Part shown: in pieces, positions 33,426 through 62,437 of the stretch
Position numbering within the stretch: position 1 is the stretch's first letter
Layout: each line of letters starts with the position of its first letter
Source of the DNA: Stomorhina lunata
Lineage: Eukaryota > Arthropoda > Insecta > Diptera > Rhiniidae
Assembly (NCBI GenBank): GCA_933228675.1
Contig: OW121742.1
Coordinates: forward strand, 124,039,983 to 124,103,982
DNA: 64,000 bases
Direction of reading: 5' to 3'
Translations under genes and position numbers: made by a program
Notes under the pieces: generated by a model
Databases searched by the model: none
What the model was told of the DNA's origin: nothing
Seen by the model: only the letters and a program-made list of their open reading frames with translations

Positions 33426-35290
33426 GTGATATAGTTCTAAATGTAGCTCTACTTTATTTAGTTTTTTTTTTTAAACTCCCCTTTCAATTTTAGCCCTAAA
33501 ACCAAAAGAATTTTATGTATTTCATTTAATAATGAGATCAATAAGTTTTTCCTTAAGGACTTCCAGAATTTCAAATATGTGACCTTGAAAAGATCAAAGT
33601 GACGACAACTTTTGATCATAGCCGCTTAGCGATAAAAAGTTTTAAGGGCATAACACCTGATTCATTGACTAAACATAAAATATTTAAAACTTTTGCAAAA
33701 AGTTTTTTTCTTATGAGTAATTTTTTAAAAACCAATATGACAAATAATTATTAACAATTTAAGCAAAATTGCTAAAAAGAAGTACAAAATAAATATTTAC
33801 AAACTTGATTTCGAAAACCAAAATTTTGTTACAATTACTACTATTGATGATGATGATGACAATTGGGAAAAACTGGAGTTCCAATTCGATTCTGGGGCGG
33901 CATATTGACAAATCCTCTTTAATGTTCGGTAATATTTATTTGATCTTTATAAGGTTTTTGTTGGTGGTGGGAAGAATGTTAATAATTAGGCTTTTTGTTA
34001 AAAAGCCGCTTACTACTAAATACCAATAAATGCTTTACAAAACCTTAAAAATTAACAATTAAAGGACTTTGTAACAACTAAAGAGTTTAACTAAAATGTA
34101 GCACTTGATTCCTGTTTCCAATTGCAGCAAAACAATTTGCCCTAATCATGGCTTTAAAATAATCAATACCTGGTTTTATATTGATAATATGACAATTACC
34201 CCAAAATTTCAGCTGCTTCTGCTGCTTTAAACCGCTTTTTGCTTTACAAAACAAAAAATCTCGTTCTTTTCAAAACGAAAATAAAAAATCAATTTCAACC
34301 AAGAAACAAAAAAAAAAAAAAAGTCTAAAAATCTGTTGAAACCAAAACTCAACCTGCAATTGCTTAAATTAGCTCCAACCATCCCATCGATCTTTGTTTT
34401 TCCAACAGCAGAAGATCAAGGGATTGATCATTTTTTTTTGTTTATCTGCTTTCAAGTGCGAATGGATTCATTTTGAAATACGTTTAAATACGTCAACTAT
34501 TTAACAAATTGATCTGGCAGAAATATCGATTCAAAAGCTTTTTCACTCTCTCTTCCCTCTTTCTTATACAATTCAATTGTGCTTTAATGATCAACGAAAA
34601 TTTTCGCATGTAACTCAAGGACTTGAGTTATTTTTTTTGGTAGTAAAGTTGACATTTTGCTTTTGTAAGTTAAAAGAAACCTTCCACTGTTTCAAAACCA
34701 AGAGGAATCTGTCATATGGGTAACAGCTTTTAAAGCCGACAAAGTTGTCGGCAAGCGTTTATTAGCGTATCGAAATTATTCGAAAAGCGCGTGATTAAAT
34801 GTAAAAATTCCGTATTACGATCAAAAGGTTCATAACTTAAACTTTAAGTAGATTTCAGATTTTTTTTTTAGTTTGTAACATAAAGTAGAGACAATTTTCA
34901 TTATTTGGAGAGATTTTTGAAAATTTCAAATTTTAGTTCAAATATTTGAACATTATTAATAATATTCAACTATGATTTTTCTAACCAATAAGAAGGATTA
35001 ATCGTATTTTTGAAAGATACTAGAAAATTGAAATTAAATCCAAATATTTTAACTTCATCAGAATTTAGGCTTCAATTAGTAGATTAATTTTAATATAGAC
35101 GAAAAGATAGATCTCAAAAAGTTCTGTTAAAGCGAATATCGCCGCTTTCATAATTCTTATTTATTCTGTTTTCGACAAGTTTCCCTATACCTGGACAAGT
35201 TTGGTGGCGCTTTATTAAAGAAAAGACAAACACAAAATAGACAAAAACCAAATCAAAATCCAATTTATGGCAACAAAATACATGGTTCGA
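33426..35290. other. Unique intergenic sequence
   Basis: No gene, repeat or RNA recognised. A 74-codon frame at 33805-34029 begins and ends in simple sequence and has no domain. Confidence 0.45.
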
Positions 35291-35292
35291 GA

Positions 35293-37490
35293 GAACAAAG
35301 AAATATAATCTCGAACATTGTTGCCACGACACTTTTATTTTTGTAAATATTGGGAATAATTTCGTAAATATTGGGAATATTTTTCAAAACAGAAATAAAT
35401 TTTAATATTAAACAATTTTAGATTTTTATATTTTTTAGATATTTTCGATCCAAATATTTTTTTATAGAAAAATTTTTAATAAAAAAGTTTACTATAGAAA
35501 AATTTTTGATAAAAAATTTTTTATAGAAAAAGTTTTGATAAAAAAATTTTCTAAAGAAAAATTTTTGATAAAAAAGTTTACTATAGAAAAATTTTTGATA
35601 AAAAAATTTTCTATAGAAAAATTTTTGATTAAAAAATTTTCTATAGAAAAATTTTTGATTAAAAAATTTTCTATAGAAAAATTTTTCTATAGATAAAAAA
35701 ATTTTTTAAAAATTTGATAAAAAAATTTTCTAAAGAAAAATTTTTGATAAAAAAGTTTACTACAGAAAAATGTTTGATAAAAAAATTTTCTATAGAAAAA
35801 TTTTTGATAAAAAAATTTTCTATAGAAAAATTTTTGATAAAAAAATTTTCTATAGAAAAATTTTTGATAAAAAAATTTTCTATAGAAAAATTTTTGATAA
35901 AAAAATTTTCTATAGAAAAATTTTTGATAAAAAAATTTTCTATAGAAAAATTTTTGATAAAAAAATTTTCTATAGAAAAATTTTTGATAAAAAAATTTTC
36001 TATAGAAAAATTTTTGATAACAAAATTTTCTATAGAAAAATTTTTGATAAAAAATTACTATAGAGAACAAAGAATTATAATCTCGAACATTGTTGCCACG
36101 ACACTTTTATTTTTGTAAACATTGGGAATATTTTTGTAAATTTTGGGAATATTTTCCAAAACAGAAATAAATTCTAATATTAAACAATTTTAGATTTTTA
36201 TATTTTTTAGATATTTTCGATCCAAACATTTTTTATAGAAACATTTTTAATAAAAAAGTTTACTATAGAAAAGTTTTTGACAAAAAAATTTTGATAAAAA
36301 AAATTTCTAAAGAAAAATTTTTGATAAAAAAATTTACTATAGAAAAATTTTTGATAAAAAAATTTTCTATAGAAAAATTTTTGATAAAAAAATTTTCTAT
36401 AGAAAAATTTTTGATAAAAAAATTTTCTATAGAAAAATTTTTGATAAAAAAATTTTCTATAGAAAAATGTTTGATAAAAAAATTTTCTATAGAAAAATTT
36501 TTGATAAAAAAATTTTCTATAGAAAAATTTTTGATAAAAAATTACTATAGAGAACAAAGAATTATAATCTCGAACATTGTTGCTACGACACTTTTATTTT
36601 TGTAAACATTGGGAATATTTTTGTAAATTTTGGGAATATTTTCCAAAACAGAAATAAATTCTAATATTAAACAATTTTAGATTTTTATATTTTTTAGATA
36701 TTTTCGATCCAAACATTTTTTATAGAAACATTTTTAATAAAAAAGTTTACTATAGAAAAGTTTTTGATAAAAAAATTTTGATAAAAAAAAATTTCTAAAG
36801 AAAAATTTTTGATAAAAAAGTTTACTATAGAAAAATTTTTGATAAAAAAATTTTCTATAGAAAAATTTTTGATAAAAAAATTTTCTATAGAAAAATTTTT
36901 GATAAAAAAATTTACTATAGAAAAATTTTTGTTAAACAAATTTTCTATAGAAAAATTTTTGATACAAAAATTTTCTATAGAAAAATTTCTGTTAAAAAAA
37001 TTTTCTATAAAAAAATTTTTGGTAAAAAAATTTCTATAGAAAAATTTTTGATACAAAAATTTTCTCTAGAAAAATTTTTGATAAAAAAATTTTCTTTAAA
37101 ATAATTTTTGATAAAAAAATTTACTATAGAAAATTTTTTGATAAAAAAATTTACTATAGAAAAATTTTCTATAGGAAAATTTTCGATAAAAAAATTTTCT
37201 ATAGAAAAATTTTTGATAAAATAATTTTCTATAGAATATTTTTTGATAAAAGAATTTTTTAAAGAAATATTTTTGATAAAAAATTTTCTATAGAATAATT
37301 TTTAATAAAAAATTTTTGATTAAAAATTTTTTGAAAAAAAATTGCTATAGATAAATTTTTGATAATAAAATTTTCTATAGAAAAATTTTTAATAAAAAAT
37401 TTTCTATAGATAAATTTTTGATAACAAAATTTTCTATAGAAAAATTTTTTATAAAAAATTTTCTATAGAAAAATTTTTGATAAAAATATT
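35293..37490. repeat. Composite satellite: ~165-bp segment plus 30-bp units
   Basis: A ~165-bp segment (start marked by TCTCGAACATTGTTGC) occurs at about 35296, 36065 and 36552. Each copy is followed by a variable number of 30-bp units of TTTTCTATAGAAAAATTTTT plus GATAAAAAAA. Spacing of 769 and 487 bp reflects different 30-bp copy numbers. The last array runs to about 37490. Long open frames here are artefacts of the 30-bp period. Confidence 0.93.
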
Positions 37491-37559
37491 TAAAAAAAAT
37501 GGAGTCGAAATCTTTTTCTTTTTAAAACGTTAGAACTACACATTGAAAAATACCTATTT

Positions 37560-37930
37560 TAGTTAAAATTATAAAAAACGGCAACTCTGGCGATTATTCT
37601 TTTGTTCATGTGCTAATATGTCATAATCTGCCTGGGTTCGATTCCGCGACACATGTTCACTCTCTACATTAACGGTTTTTAACGTAGTTTCCTGAGTGGT
37701 ACCACGAGGAGGTCAGTGTACGCAGTTAAGATGAACGATAACCTAGATAAGTCTGAGCTTGCCAAATTAAGAACCTTTGCTTGATATCCAACATCCCCTA
37801 CATCACTGAAGTGTAATCTCGGTGTTAGATAGTTTATAGTTATATTTCTTCTTGTCACCACCTTTTACCTCATTACTATCCCCTTTCCACAGAAGGTAAC
37901 ACAGTTTGTATTTAAACTATATACAATTGT
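37560..37930 (+). mobile_element. Possible degenerate SINE
   Basis: GGTTCGATTCC at about 37635-37645 is a perfect tRNA-type box B. The upstream sequence is only weakly box-A-like, and about 280 bp of unrelated body follow. No tail or target duplication identified, so this is tentative. Confidence 0.25.
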
Positions 37931-38329
37931 ATTGCTTGATCTTTGAAAAATATATATATATATTTTTTTGTTCAGATAATAATTATCACATTATGTTGAT
38001 ATTTGTAAAGACACTATAATTCGTATTTAGTTTGTCTTGCAAATTACATATAATGCGTAATCTGCGGTCTGCCATTATCATGCTCCTGATGATGGCCTAA
38101 CCAACCATCGAAACGCGTCGAGGAAAGGTTGTCCCCACCAACATTATTATTATAGTACCTGGTAGACCGAGCCTTGCTCGGAGCTTTATGATAAGCATTT
38201 TGAGAAAAATTTTAAAGTTTTTATATATTTTATATTATAAAGTGCTAAAATAAATTTAGAGGAAAGACATTGTAGAAATATTCAGTTAATTTTGAATTAT
38301 TTGATTTATTTTGTCCGACCAACACATAG

Positions 38330-38950
38330 TTTGCATAGTTTACAGTTTAACTCATTTTGAATAATTTTGGAAATTATTCATATCAACAGAAACCTCTATC
38401 GACTCATGCGCAACAACTTTGCTAAAGATTATAGTCTGATCAAATGCACAGTTTACGATTTAATTCATTTTGAGTAGTTTTCTGTGGCGCCACCTGTCGG
38501 ACTTTGCTTATTCCAATTCATAAACCTTCTTCGGCTTATCCGTAACAACTTTGCTGAAGATTATAGCATGATTAAATGTACAGCATACGATTAAATTGAC
38601 TTTGAGTAAATTTCAGTAGCGCCACCTGTCGAAATTTCTTCATACCAACTAAGAAACCTTCTTCGGCTCATGTGCAACAACTTTGCTAAAGATTGTAGCA
38701 TGATTAAATGTACAGATTACGATTAAATTGACTTTGAGTAAGTTTCTGTAGCGCCACCTGTCGGAAATTATTCATACCAACTAAAAAGCCTTCGTCGGCT
38801 CATGCGCTACAACTTTGCTAAAGATCATAGCATGATCAAATGTACAGTTTACGATTTAATTAAGTCTTATCAACTTTAAAACCTTCGCCGGCTTATCCGC
38901 AACATCTTCGCTAAAGAGCATAACACAATCAAATTCACAGTTTACTATTC
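38330..38950 (+). repeat. 131-133-bp tandem repeat
   Basis: About five units, anchored by AACTTTGCTAAAGAT at 38414, 38547, 38678 and 38811 (steps of 133, 131 and 133). Each contains GCGCCACCTGTCGGA-like and CTTCGGCTCATGCG-like blocks. Probably internal repeats of a larger mobile element. The next 650 bp have loosely repeated TTTTTACCC and GTACCAAA blocks and end in a TA microsatellite near 39580. Confidence 0.8.
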
Positions 38951-41249
38951 TATAAAGGACATACATACAGACAAACATTCATTTGTTTAAAATAATACTA
39001 ATTTTTCCCCCTTTTTGTTCCCTAATTTCTAAAAGTTCCATATGTATATTTGGTACTTTTTTGGTGCCAATTGAATTCGGTACATTTTTTTAAAACGCAT
39101 TTAACATAATGTATAATGTTCCTATTCATATTACTTTGGAGATGTTAAGTTATCATTTTATCCCTTTTATACCCATTTTGGCTCCAAAATCCAAAAAGTA
39201 CCAAATACGTGTTTCATGTTTCTTTTACATCTATTGATTGCAGTACCAAGTTTCTTTCTATATTCTTTAGTTTAAAATATAAGAGTGGGTTAAAAAGGTG
39301 CCAAAAAAACTATTTTCACCCTTTTTTACCCCCTATCGGACATAGTTTCAAAAAAGTACCAAACACCTGTCCGCTTATTTTCAAAGCTGTTTAAAACGTA
39401 ATTTTAATTTTGTTTCTATACCTATTACTTTAGGAGACATAGCGTTTTCGATTTTTTCCCCTTTTTACCCTCTTAGAGGTAAAAGTTCCAAAAGTCCCTT
39501 CTTCTTCGACCTATACATCAAAAATGATACCCACTGTCCAAATTTTATCAAACTCGTTAGAGCCGTTTTCGAGATAGCCATTCTATATATATATATATAT
39601 ACAATTATTGCTCGTTTAAGAATATAAGAAGGAAATTTTTAAATATAGGAAAATTTTTAGCAATTTCTTTAAAATTAGACAAATTTTAAAAATTTCTCCG
39701 AGCTAATTACAAAAATTTCCCTGTAAAATCTTAAATAGATTTTAGTTTTAATTGTTGCCAAATATTTTATCACCTCAATCTTAAAGTCAATTGTTAAACA
39801 AAAAGAATTTTGTGTTAATCCTTGAAAATCCTTAACCACAAATTTTGAAATCTTTTTTGTTCTAATCTTTTGTTTTGAATGTGCTAATATTATATTCAAT
39901 CAAATTTTAAACACTATTATGTTTGTTACAAGTGTTTATTATCGGTTTATTTGCCAAGGATCAACAACAAGGATCTTCTAAAAAAATAGTGCAAAATTAT
40001 AAAAACAAAAAATCTTGCTAAAATCTCTAAGGATTTAAAATCTAAAACAAAAAAAGTACAAAGTGAGTGTATAATTTTAGCCCACAGAAAAACAGAAGAT
40101 AAAAAAACTTAAGGTTTTTAATAATGTTTTTCAAAACATGCCACAAAATCTATACCTGATCACTGATCGCCAACAATAAAATCCTAAAGACAACAAATCT
40201 GTACGAAAAAAAGGCAAAAATGTTACGATTTTTTTTTATAGTTAAAGAAGTTCTTTAATTTTTTGGCTGCTGTTGTCAGTGCACCTGTCATACACTCCTC
40301 TCTAAAACATTTACACTCACACTGAGTATTAGCAGGAGTAGTGAGTGATCTTAGGCCGATCACTAAAGATACTTAACTGATGTTGTTGTTGTTATTATTT
40401 TTTATATATAGTTTCCTTGCATTGACCCAATTTTAATGTTGGCTGCTGCTTCAGTTTATGGTGCGATATTGCGTTTTTCCTCCTTAAGATCTTTTTTTTA
40501 TATTTTTCTTATTTTCGCTTTGTTGATCAGAAAGGTTTCAAACTGAGTCTTTATTGCATTAGATCAAGCATGAAAATTCCCTTTTTATTTCTGAAGATGT
40601 TTTATAATAGAATATCGATCGTTTATGTAAAATGTTTTAGAATTGCAAAACAATTGATCTTAAAGTGTAAAATGCTTTGTTTTAGAATTTTTGACAAATT
40701 TATGTGTTTTTCTAATCTTTTGAATTACTTTTCATTTGTTTGGAATTCTATATTAAAATTGAATTGAAAGCAACAGGTTGATTATTTTCCATAAATTCTG
40801 CTTTATGATGACGCTGATAGGTTTAATAGGATTTTAAAGGAATTTTTAGTTAAGTTCTTTTTATATAAAGAATTTACAATTTAATAAAAGATGTTTTTCT
40901 TTTCATTGTTATTAAATTAAATTGATCTAAAACAAGACTCTTAAACAATTGATTAGAAAAGGTGTTATTTTAATTAAGTTTTTAAAAATGTCCTTTTGAA
41001 AAGTACTTCTTCAAAAAATGATTAAAAAGGCCTGACTACTTTGGCTTTAATTGTAAGGAAAGGAAACATTCTGACAGTTCAATTTATCGAGATCTATCTT
41101 ATCTGCTTTACAACTTGATCAGTGCCTATTTCTCCTGGGAAATCCATTATCGCTATATTGCTCTTCAGTGAAATTAGGGAGTTATGTTTTTAGTAAATCT
41201 AAGTCTATGTCTGCATTAATTTTGCCTGGCATAAATATTTATTTGCCAT
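38951..41249. other. Intergenic, mixed unique and degenerate repeat
   Basis: From 39000 to 39600 the sequence is the degenerate continuation of the element above. The remainder is AT-rich unique sequence with no gene recognised. Confidence 0.4.
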
Positions 41250-41527
41250 TTATTTTTACGATAAAAAATAACAATTATTTTTGACTTTTATTTTTTTGCG
41301 CAAAAATAACAGTTATTTTTGGCTTTTTTTCGAGCAGAAAAAAAGTTATTTGTTTACTTTTATTTTTTTTGAGCAAAAATAACAGTTTTTTTTCACTTTT
41401 ATTTTTTCGAGCAGAAATTAAAGTTATTTTTTGACTTTTATTTTTTTGAGTTATTTTTTTACTTTTATTTTTTTTTGAGCAAAAAAACAGTTATTTTTTA
41501 CTTTCATTTTTTCGAGCAGAAATAAAA
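41250..41527. repeat. Short degenerate tandem repeat
   Basis: Several copies of GAGCAAAAATAACAGTTATT and TTTTACTTTTATTTTTT in tandem, with variable period. They abut the retrotransposon fragment and are probably not part of it. Confidence 0.6.
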
Positions 41528-43021
41528 GTTATCCTCCTGGGCCAGAGACAAAGGACTGGGGGTCAATCCTAATAAAACCGAGCTAGTTTTATTCACCAGA
41601 AGGTACAAGGTTAATAATTTCAAACTTCCAGTACTTAATGGGCTAGAGTTAGTGCTATCATTAGAATCTAAATTCCTAGGCATCATCCTAGATAGGAAGC
41701 TATCTTGGAAGAAGAATACGCTTGAGGGAATGAAAAAGGGACTTAACGCCTACTTTTACTCGGTAGGTAAGAGCTGGGGCCTAAATCTAATGGCAGTATT
41801 CTGGATATACACGACCATTGTAAGACCAGTTCTAACGTACGAGTGCGTAGTATGGTGGGAAGCGGTAAATAAAGTCTCCTATCTTAGTCTCTTTAACAAA
41901 GTTCAAAGATGAAGTAGCATAGGTATCACTGGTGCCATAAGGAGCACTCCACAGGCGACCTTAGACGTGATGCTGTCTCTTTTCATAAAGGCAGCAGCAA
42001 CTAGATGTCTTTTAAGGCTGCATGAGTCAGGCATACTTAGGCACAGGCAGGCAGGACACACCATCATACTGAACCAAACGAGCGTCCCTTGCTTCGAGTC
42101 AGGTTCTTCAGTATCTGACTACTTAGTCAAGGAACTTTTGTTCAGTTCAGTACCAGAGGTGGAACCAGTTGGCAGCTCCAAAAGCCCTGGAAGGATGTAG
42201 TATCACCTCAAAACTAGTCAAGTCGTGTAGATTAGTTATCATCAGCTTGTCAGCTACATATAGGGTAAGACTTCGCTGGGTTCCTGGTCATTGCGACATC
42301 GAAGGCAATGAAACTGCTGACGAAATAGCAAGACATGGCTCTAGCCAAGAACTGATGCTCGCGGTGACAGAAGTAGTTCGGTAAGGAAACAGCTAACTGG
42401 CATAATTAGGCCACTTGCACGATATCTAGGACCTTATGGCCCGACTCAAATATACACAAGACCAAGTTCTTGCTAGGTCTTAGCAGAACCAATCTTAGGA
42501 AATTCATAGGTTTTCTAACTGGCCATTGCGCTCTTAATTTTAGGCACGATATCTAGGACCTTATGGCCCGACTCAAATATACACAAGACCAAGTTCTTGC
42601 TAGGTCTTAGCAGAACCAATCTTAGGAAATTCATAGGTTTTCTAACTGGCCATTGCGCTCTTAATTTTAGGCTAAATAGATGGGATGGAGCAATTCAACC
42701 CATTTGCAGACTATGCTCGGACACGGATTCGTCCGAAACGTTCGAGCACATTGTCCTATTACAGAGAAAATTTCTGTATAATAGATTCCATGAGGAACTG
42801 ACTGATGTTTTTGGTTTTATATTGGGACTAAGATGGCTTAGATAGACAGGTCTCTCTCCCTAGGGTAGCGTTATAGATAACATTTATCTTCTCTACTACT
42901 CCATTTCTCTTTTTTCTAACACTATCTCTCTTTTCTCTTTCAGTTATCGTATATAATACTTTCAGAAAGGATCACAATGGACCCAAAGGTCTCCGAGTGA
43001 AGATGCCTTTTTAACCAAACC
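41528..43021 (+). mobile_element. Non-LTR retrotransposon, RT C-terminus to 3' end (family A, copy 3)
   Basis: Frames from 41530 show the C-terminal part of a reverse transcriptase: LGVNPNKTELVLFTRR, then LGIILDRKLSWKKN and IYTTIVRPVLTYECVVWW. After a deletion the RNase H remnant at 42169-42384 reads [22 protein letters not shown]-terminal CRLCSDTDSSE region (42597 on) and a 3' UTR with GGATCACAATGGACCC and GGTCTCCGAGTGAAG follow. A 127-bp segment is tandemly duplicated (42417-42543 and 42544-42670). Stops and deletions make it inactive. It retains more of ORF2 than the other two copies. Confidence 0.88.
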
Positions 43022-44304
43022 TAAAATGAAATAAAAAGAAAAAAACAACAAGAAATTCGTAAAGAAATCTAAAGGCCATTCTATATTTATCTACCATTGT
43101 GAATGGATAAAATGAAATAAAAGGAAAAAAAACGTCAAATAAAATTTGTATAGAACCTAAAACTTATTTCATTCAATTTCGTGAATGGTTATTGAGATAC
43201 AATTATACAATTTTTTGGAAACTTAAAACGAATTAAAAAAATATGAAGCCCTTAAACTTAAGTTTGATCATAATTAGATGTTGAACTGTTTGGTTATGGT
43301 CCTTCAAACTGGATGTGATAAAAATTTAAAAAATCTTGTTTTTTTATTTAAAAAAAAATTGCCTTTGCTATTTTAAAAAATAAAAAACTCTGTTATTTTT
43401 TCCATCTTTATCAATCTTTATTATTTTCAATATATATTTTTTTTTTTATAAAAAATATTTTTTCATAATAATTTCAACTTAATAAAACTCAAAATAGAAC
43501 TAAATAGAAATTATAAATAATAAAATATAAATAAAAATCATTTTTAATAAAATTCGTTGAAAAAGTAAAATATTAAACTTTTTTTTTTAAAGAAATTATG
43601 CCAAAATGGTTAGGAAAAAATTGGGTTTGAAAGAATAATTGAAAAAAATAAAATAAATATTCTTTGGTTTATTTAGCTGCAATTGAATAAAATCTTTTTT
43701 ATTAAGTTTTAAATCAAAGTCTTCCACTTAAATAAAAAATAGAGAAATTTAAAAATAAAATAAGCCAAATAAGTTTGTTTTAAATAAAATTATAAGAGGA
43801 ATAAAAAATAATTTTACTATAAATTATAAAAATTATTTTAAAAAAATATAAAATTAAACTAAAATTAAAGTCTTCCGGGGTTTTGTTTGTTTGTTTAAAA
43901 TTAAAATTAAAACTAAAAAATTAAATTAAAATAATTTTATACACAAAAATTTTTTAAAAACTTAAAATAATTTAAATTAAAATATTTTGGGTTGTGTGTT
44001 TTGCCTTAATTTTAAATTTTACTTAAATTTAAAAATTTTTATATTTTAGTTTTTAATAAAATATAATTTATGTTTTATATTTTGGATTTCTAGTTTGTTT
44101 GTTTTGCATTAAAAAAAACTATTATTTAAATAATTATAAATAAAATGGGCTTTCAAAAACTTTGGCTTTTTTTAAATTAAGACTTAGCTTTCTTTTTTTG
44201 TTAAGGTCCATTTTCTTTTTTTAGAATTTGTATAAAAATAAATAAATTTAACATTTTTACAGGGGAATTTAGTTTTTGTTTTTTCGTGATGAGTTTTAAA
44301 AATT
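43022..44304 (-). other. sens 3' UTR and downstream sequence
   Basis: Very AT-rich sequence after the sens stop codon on the minus strand. A minus-strand AATAAA lies at 43668-43673. Two copies of the 23-bp motif discussed in findings lie at 43022 and 43108. Confidence 0.4.
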
Positions 44305-62004
<17,700 letters not shown>

Positions 62005-62433
62005 GATGATTTTGTGTGTTTATTCTTTCTTTTTATGGTAAAATTAAATTTTCAATAAATTTGAGATTTTATTTAAATTTTAGTTTTTTGGAATTTAAAA
62101 ATTTTCATTAAAAATTTTTCTTTTTATAAAAATTTTTTTAAAAACACATTTGTTTAAAATTTAGATAATTAGGCACTTGTTTTTTGAAATTTTAGATTGG
62201 ATTTCTATTTTTCATAATAATATTTAAGATTTTTTTAATTCTTTAAATTTCTTTGCTTAATATTTGTTTAAAAATTTTTGTTAATTTTTTTTTCCTTTTT
62301 TTTTAAACAAACTTTAGTTAATATTTTAAAGGTTTTAACTTGTTAAAAAAATATCTTTCCAAATTTTTTTAAAAAAGGCTTTTTGTCAATACACGAGAAC
62401 ACGTCCGTTCGATTTGGTGCTTGGCACCTGACT
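62005..62433 (-). other. sens 5' UTR (inferred)
   Basis: About 429 bases from the inferred transcription start to the ATG, assuming no leader intron. AT-rich with T-runs. Confidence 0.5.
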
Positions 62434-62437
62434 GAAT
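62400..62437 (-). promoter_or_regulatory. sens: sens core promoter, Inr + DPE
   Basis: The minus strand has initiator TCAGTC with A(+1) at 62433, and GGACGTG exactly at +28 to +34 (62406-62400), a full match to the Drosophila DPE consensus RGWCGTG at the required spacing. A CAGGTG E-box lies between them at +5. No TATA box is needed for this class. Confidence 0.7.

Noticed and set aside
35687..37056. Long open frames on both strands (60-130 codons) of Lys/Phe/Ile-rich repeats
   Set aside because: The 30-bp satellite period is a multiple of three, so frames stay open on both strands automatically; no start context, domain or splice structure.
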